Shown here in pieces: positions 61,709 through 64,000 of a stretch of DNA of 64,000 bases. The stretch comes from Bacteroidota bacterium (GTDB lineage Bacteria > Bacteroidota > Bacteroidia > Flavobacteriales_D > Crocinitomicaceae). The notes beneath the pieces are model-generated. The model did not search any database. It worked only from the letters and a program-made list of their open reading frames with translations, and was not told the origin of the DNA. The stretch lies in NCBI GenBank assembly GCA_016192075.1, contig JACPUU010000001.1, forward strand, positions 62,001 through 126,000, read 5' to 3'. Both the position numbers and the translations under genes were made by a program. Position 1 is the stretch's first letter; every line of letters starts with the position of its first letter.

Positions 61709-63742
61709 TTAGTGCGGTAGCGGTTTAGGTTCGTCACTGGCTAAATCATCTGCAGCATCAGAGGTATTGCTTTCTGTATGGCTCTCTGTTGTATCAGGCG
61801 TGGTGAGTTTATGCTCTTCTTTATCCCACATGCGTTTACCAAAAATGGCCTCCAGATCGTCTTTGAAAATAACCTCTTTTTCCAGCAGTTTTTCAGCCAG
61901 CAAAGAAAGTTTGTCTTTGTTTTCAGCCAGAATTTTTTTAGCTCTGTGATATTGATTTTCAATCAGCTCAGAAACCTCTTTGTCAATCAGCTGCGCACGT
62001 TCTTCAGAATATGGTTTCATGAATGCTGACTGACCTTGCGGATCGTAGTAACTGATGTTGCCTAGTTTATCACTCAACCCGTAAATGGAAACCATGGCGT
62101 AAGCCTGCTTGGTTACTTTTTCAAGGTCACTTAAAGCACCGGTAGAAATTTTACCAAACATAATTTCTTCCGCGGCGCGTCCGCCCAGGGCATAGCACAT
62201 TTCATCTTCCAGCTGTTCGGTGGTTGTGATCTGGCGCTCCTCAGGCAAATACCAGGCAGCACCCAATGAACGGCCGCGTGGTACAATGGTTACTTTAATC
62301 AGCGGAGAAGCGTGCTCCAGCAACCACGATGTGGTAGCATGGCCAGCCTCGTGGTAAGCAATGGTTTTTTTCTCCTCGGGTGTAATGATTTTATTTTTCT
62401 TTTCAAGTCCGCCAACAATACGGTCAACGGCATCCAAAAAGTCTTGTTTCCCAACGGCTTTTTTCTTTTTACGGGCAGCAATCAAGGCAGCTTCATTGCA
62501 AATGTTGGCAATATCAGCACCTGAGAATCCGGGAGTTTGTCTGGCAAGGAAATCAATGTCCAGATCTGTATCCAGTTTCAATGGCTTTAAATGAACCAAA
62601 AAGATTTCTTTCCGCTCATTCACATCCGGCATGTCTACATAAATCTGGCGGTCAAAACGTCCGGCACGCATCAGGGCAGAATCAAGTACATCAGCCCGGT
62701 TGGTAGCGGCCAGAATAATAACACCGCTGTTAGTTCCAAAACCATCCATCTCTGTCAACAACTGGTTCAGGGTATTTTCACGCTCGTCGTTTGAACCCAT
62801 GTTGAGGTTTTTACCGCGGGCACGGCCAATGGCATCAATCTCATCAATAAAAATAATAGACGGTGCTTTTTCTTTGGCTTGTCTGAACAAATCACGCACG
62901 CGTGACGCGCCAACACCCACAAACATTTCTACAAAATCAGATCCTGAAAGCGAGAAGAACGGTACTTTGGCTTCACCCGCAACAGCTTTCGCCAGCAAGG
63001 TTTTTCCGGTACCCGGAGGGCCAACCAGCAAAGCTCCTTTTGGAATTTTAGCTCCCAGCTCCGTATATTTTTTAGGGTTTTTAAGAAAGTCAACAATCTC
63101 TTCAATTTCTTCTTTAGCACCTTGTAAACCGGCAACATCTTTGAAAGTGGTGTTGGTTCCCTTGCCTTTTTCAAATACTTTGGCGCGTGATTTTCCAATG
63201 CTGAAAATATTACCGGCACCGCCTTGTCCGCCACCGCCGCCTGACATCCGGCGCATGATAATAATCCAGAATACGATCAGTATAATTGGGAATAACAGCC
63301 AGCCGAGAATATCAGATACCCAGTCTGTACGGTTTTCATAATTGATGTTGAATTTGTAGTTTGGACCTTTGGCTTCCAGCTCTTTCTCCAGCTCTTTCAT
63401 GTCATCGTTAAACGATTCCATGTCTTTGGTTTCAAACCGGGCATCGGGTGTGCGTCCGCCAAAACCTTCTTTTTTCTGAATGTGCTGGTATTTTACAGTA
63501 TCCAGTAATTTGATTGAATCAAGCTTGTTTTGTTTGAAATAGATTTCTGCCGTTTCCTGGTTTTTGATCACCACCATTTTTTCAACGTACCCGTGCTCTG
63601 CCAATTCATAAAAATCACTTTCCTGAATTTCAAGGTCGCGCCCGCTGAACTGAAACAGGTTGAAACTGATCAGTAATACAGCAATGATAGCGTAAATCCA
63701 GTACGCGTTAAATCCTTGTTTCTTTTTTGGTTCTTCTGCCAT
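61709..63742 (-). CDS. ftsH: ATP-dependent zinc metalloprotease FtsH
   Basis: 677 aa. Membrane-anchored AAA+ protease. Two N-terminal helices (about 13-32 and 146-163) with a periplasmic domain between them, Walker A GPPGTGKT (241-248), Walker B IIFIDEID (296-303), second region of homology [20 protein letters not shown], zinc motif HEAGH (464-468). The acidic C-terminal tail is Asp/Glu/Ser/Thr-rich. It controls LpxC and YidC-type quality control in other bacteria. 12 bp after rsfS. Confidence 0.97.
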   Translation of the reverse strand: MAEEPKKKQGFNAYWIYAIIAVLLISFNLFQFSGRDLEIQESDFYELAEHGYVEKMVVIKNQETAEIYFKQNKLDSIKLLDTVKYQHIQKKEGFGGRTPDARFETKDMESFNDDMKELEKELEAKGPNYKFNINYENRTDWVSDILGWLLFPIILIVFWIIIMRRMSGGGGGQGGAGNIFSIGKSRAKVFEKGKGTNTTFKDVAGLQGAKEEIEEIVDFLKNPKKYTELGAKIPKGALLVGPPGTGKTLLAKAVAGEAKVPFFSLSGSDFVEMFVGVGASRVRDLFRQAKEKAPSIIFIDEIDAIGRARGKNLNMGSNDERENTLNQLLTEMDGFGTNSGVIILAATNRADVLDSALMRAGRFDRQIYVDMPDVNERKEIFLVHLKPLKLDTDLDIDFLARQTPGFSGADIANICNEAALIAARKKKKAVGKQDFLDAVDRIVGGLEKKNKIITPEEKKTIAYHEAGHATTSWLLEHASPLIKVTIVPRGRSLGAAWYLPEERQITTTEQLEDEMCYALGGRAAEEIMFGKISTGALSDLEKVTKQAYAMVSIYGLSDKLGNISYYDPQGQSAFMKPYSEERAQLIDKEVSELIENQYHRAKKILAENKDKLSLLAEKLLEKEVIFKDDLEAIFGKRMWDKEEHKLTTPDTTESHTESNTSDAADDLASDEPKPLPH

Positions 63743-63754
63743 ACATTTTGTTGT

Positions 63755-64000
63755 CTATTGAAGATTCGGAATATCGGTTCGTTTTGCATCTGCCCATAAA
63801 TCTTCCAGGTTGTAGAATTCCCGTGTTTCTCTGAAAAAAATGTGAACCACCACGTTGACATAATCGAGCAAAATCCATTCTGAATTTCCTACGCCCTCTT
63901 CATGCCACGGTTTTTCTTTCAGTTCTTTACGCGTTTTTCTGACAACTGAGCTTGCCATACCTTCTACCTGGGTGCTTGAATCTCCGGTTGCAATTACAAA
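63755..64000 (-). CDS. rsfS: ribosome silencing factor RsfS, C-terminal part (start outside window)
   Basis: The frame stays open to the right edge. The edge reads FVIATGDSSTQVEGMASSV, then KPWHEEGVGNSEWILLDYVNVVVHIFFRETREFYNLEDLWADA, the standard RsfS core (S-E-W-x-L-L-D-Y-V-N-V-V-V-H-I-F). RsfS binds L14 of the large subunit and blocks subunit joining under starvation. First seen gene of the operon rsfS-ftsH-DUF2007-cdsA-psd. Confidence 0.95.
   Translation of the reverse strand, partial: FVIATGDSSTQVEGMASSVVRKTRKELKEKPWHEEGVGNSEWILLDYVNVVVHIFFRETREFYNLEDLWADAKRTDIPNLQ

Overview
The window is a contiguous piece of a Bacteroidota chromosome, most likely from the Flavobacteriales side (Crocinitomicaceae-like). 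Support: type IX secretion (T9SS) C-terminal sorting domains on three large secreted proteins; an HU-like/SPOR membrane protein; BshB1, DUF4199, DUF5723 and DUF2807 family proteins; a methylmalonyl-CoA mutase pair; promoters of the Bacteroidota -7 type (TAnnTTTG) in front of many genes; few Shine-Dalgarno sequences. Both window edges cut genes: rpsA (ribosomal protein S1) on the left and rsfS on the right. I saw no tRNA, rRNA, CRISPR array, transposase or prophage.

Layout. 1-2.1 kb: end of rpsA, a terminator, a perfect 28-bp palindrome and a dicarboxylate/glutamate:cation symporter. 2.2-6.6 kb (minus): a nitrosative-stress and Fe-S repair cluster (ric, DUF1858/DUF2249 protein, heme-copper-oxidase-like membrane protein, SufT/MIP18-like protein, Rrf2 regulator with three cluster cysteines, one unknown gene), with a 28-bp palindromic operator candidate next to its promoter. 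6.8-10 kb: DUF5723 outer-membrane protein, fabI and a GIDE-domain membrane protein. 10.3-13.9 kb (plus): a tightly packed operon of SDR, CPBP protease, alpha/beta hydrolase and second SDR. 13.9-21.5 kb: LRR lipoprotein, HU-SPOR protein, metallo-beta-lactamase-fold hydrolase, BNR-type T9SS protein, mpl and a DUF4199 protein. 21.5-27.9 kb: two tandem desaturases, yidC, a minisatellite-like spacer and pyrG.

27.9-30.5 kb (plus) holds the most interesting module: an Lgt-family membrane enzyme with altered signature motifs, overlapped by a radical SAM protein built like archaeal tetraether synthase (Tes), followed by a small three-helix membrane protein. I read it as a candidate lipid-modification cassette. 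30.5-36.4 kb: a secreted bifunctional-nuclease-domain protein, ribH, a TPR protein, a GT-C glycosyltransferase, an STM3941-like protein, bshB1 (bacillithiol) and bioA. 36.4-43 kb: a TPR-like secreted protein, mutB/mutA, short inverted-repeat elements, a 55-aa membrane ORF, mazG and a PagL-like outer-membrane protein. 43-49 kb: small lipoproteins and membrane proteins, dapD, a TauE/SafE permease, 5-formyl-THF cyclo-ligase and a DUF547 protein. 49-59.5 kb: two giant paralogous T9SS proteins of 1207 and 1946 aa with gliding-motility-type C-terminal domains. 59.7-64 kb (minus): a small secreted protein, then the rsfS-ftsH-DUF2007-cdsA-psd operon, which joins membrane proteostasis to phospholipid synthesis.

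Membrane and envelope lipid functions recur across the window (fabI, desaturases, cdsA, psd, yidC, Lgt-like/Tes-like cassette, PagL-like). All family names come from motif recognition by eye; no database search was run.
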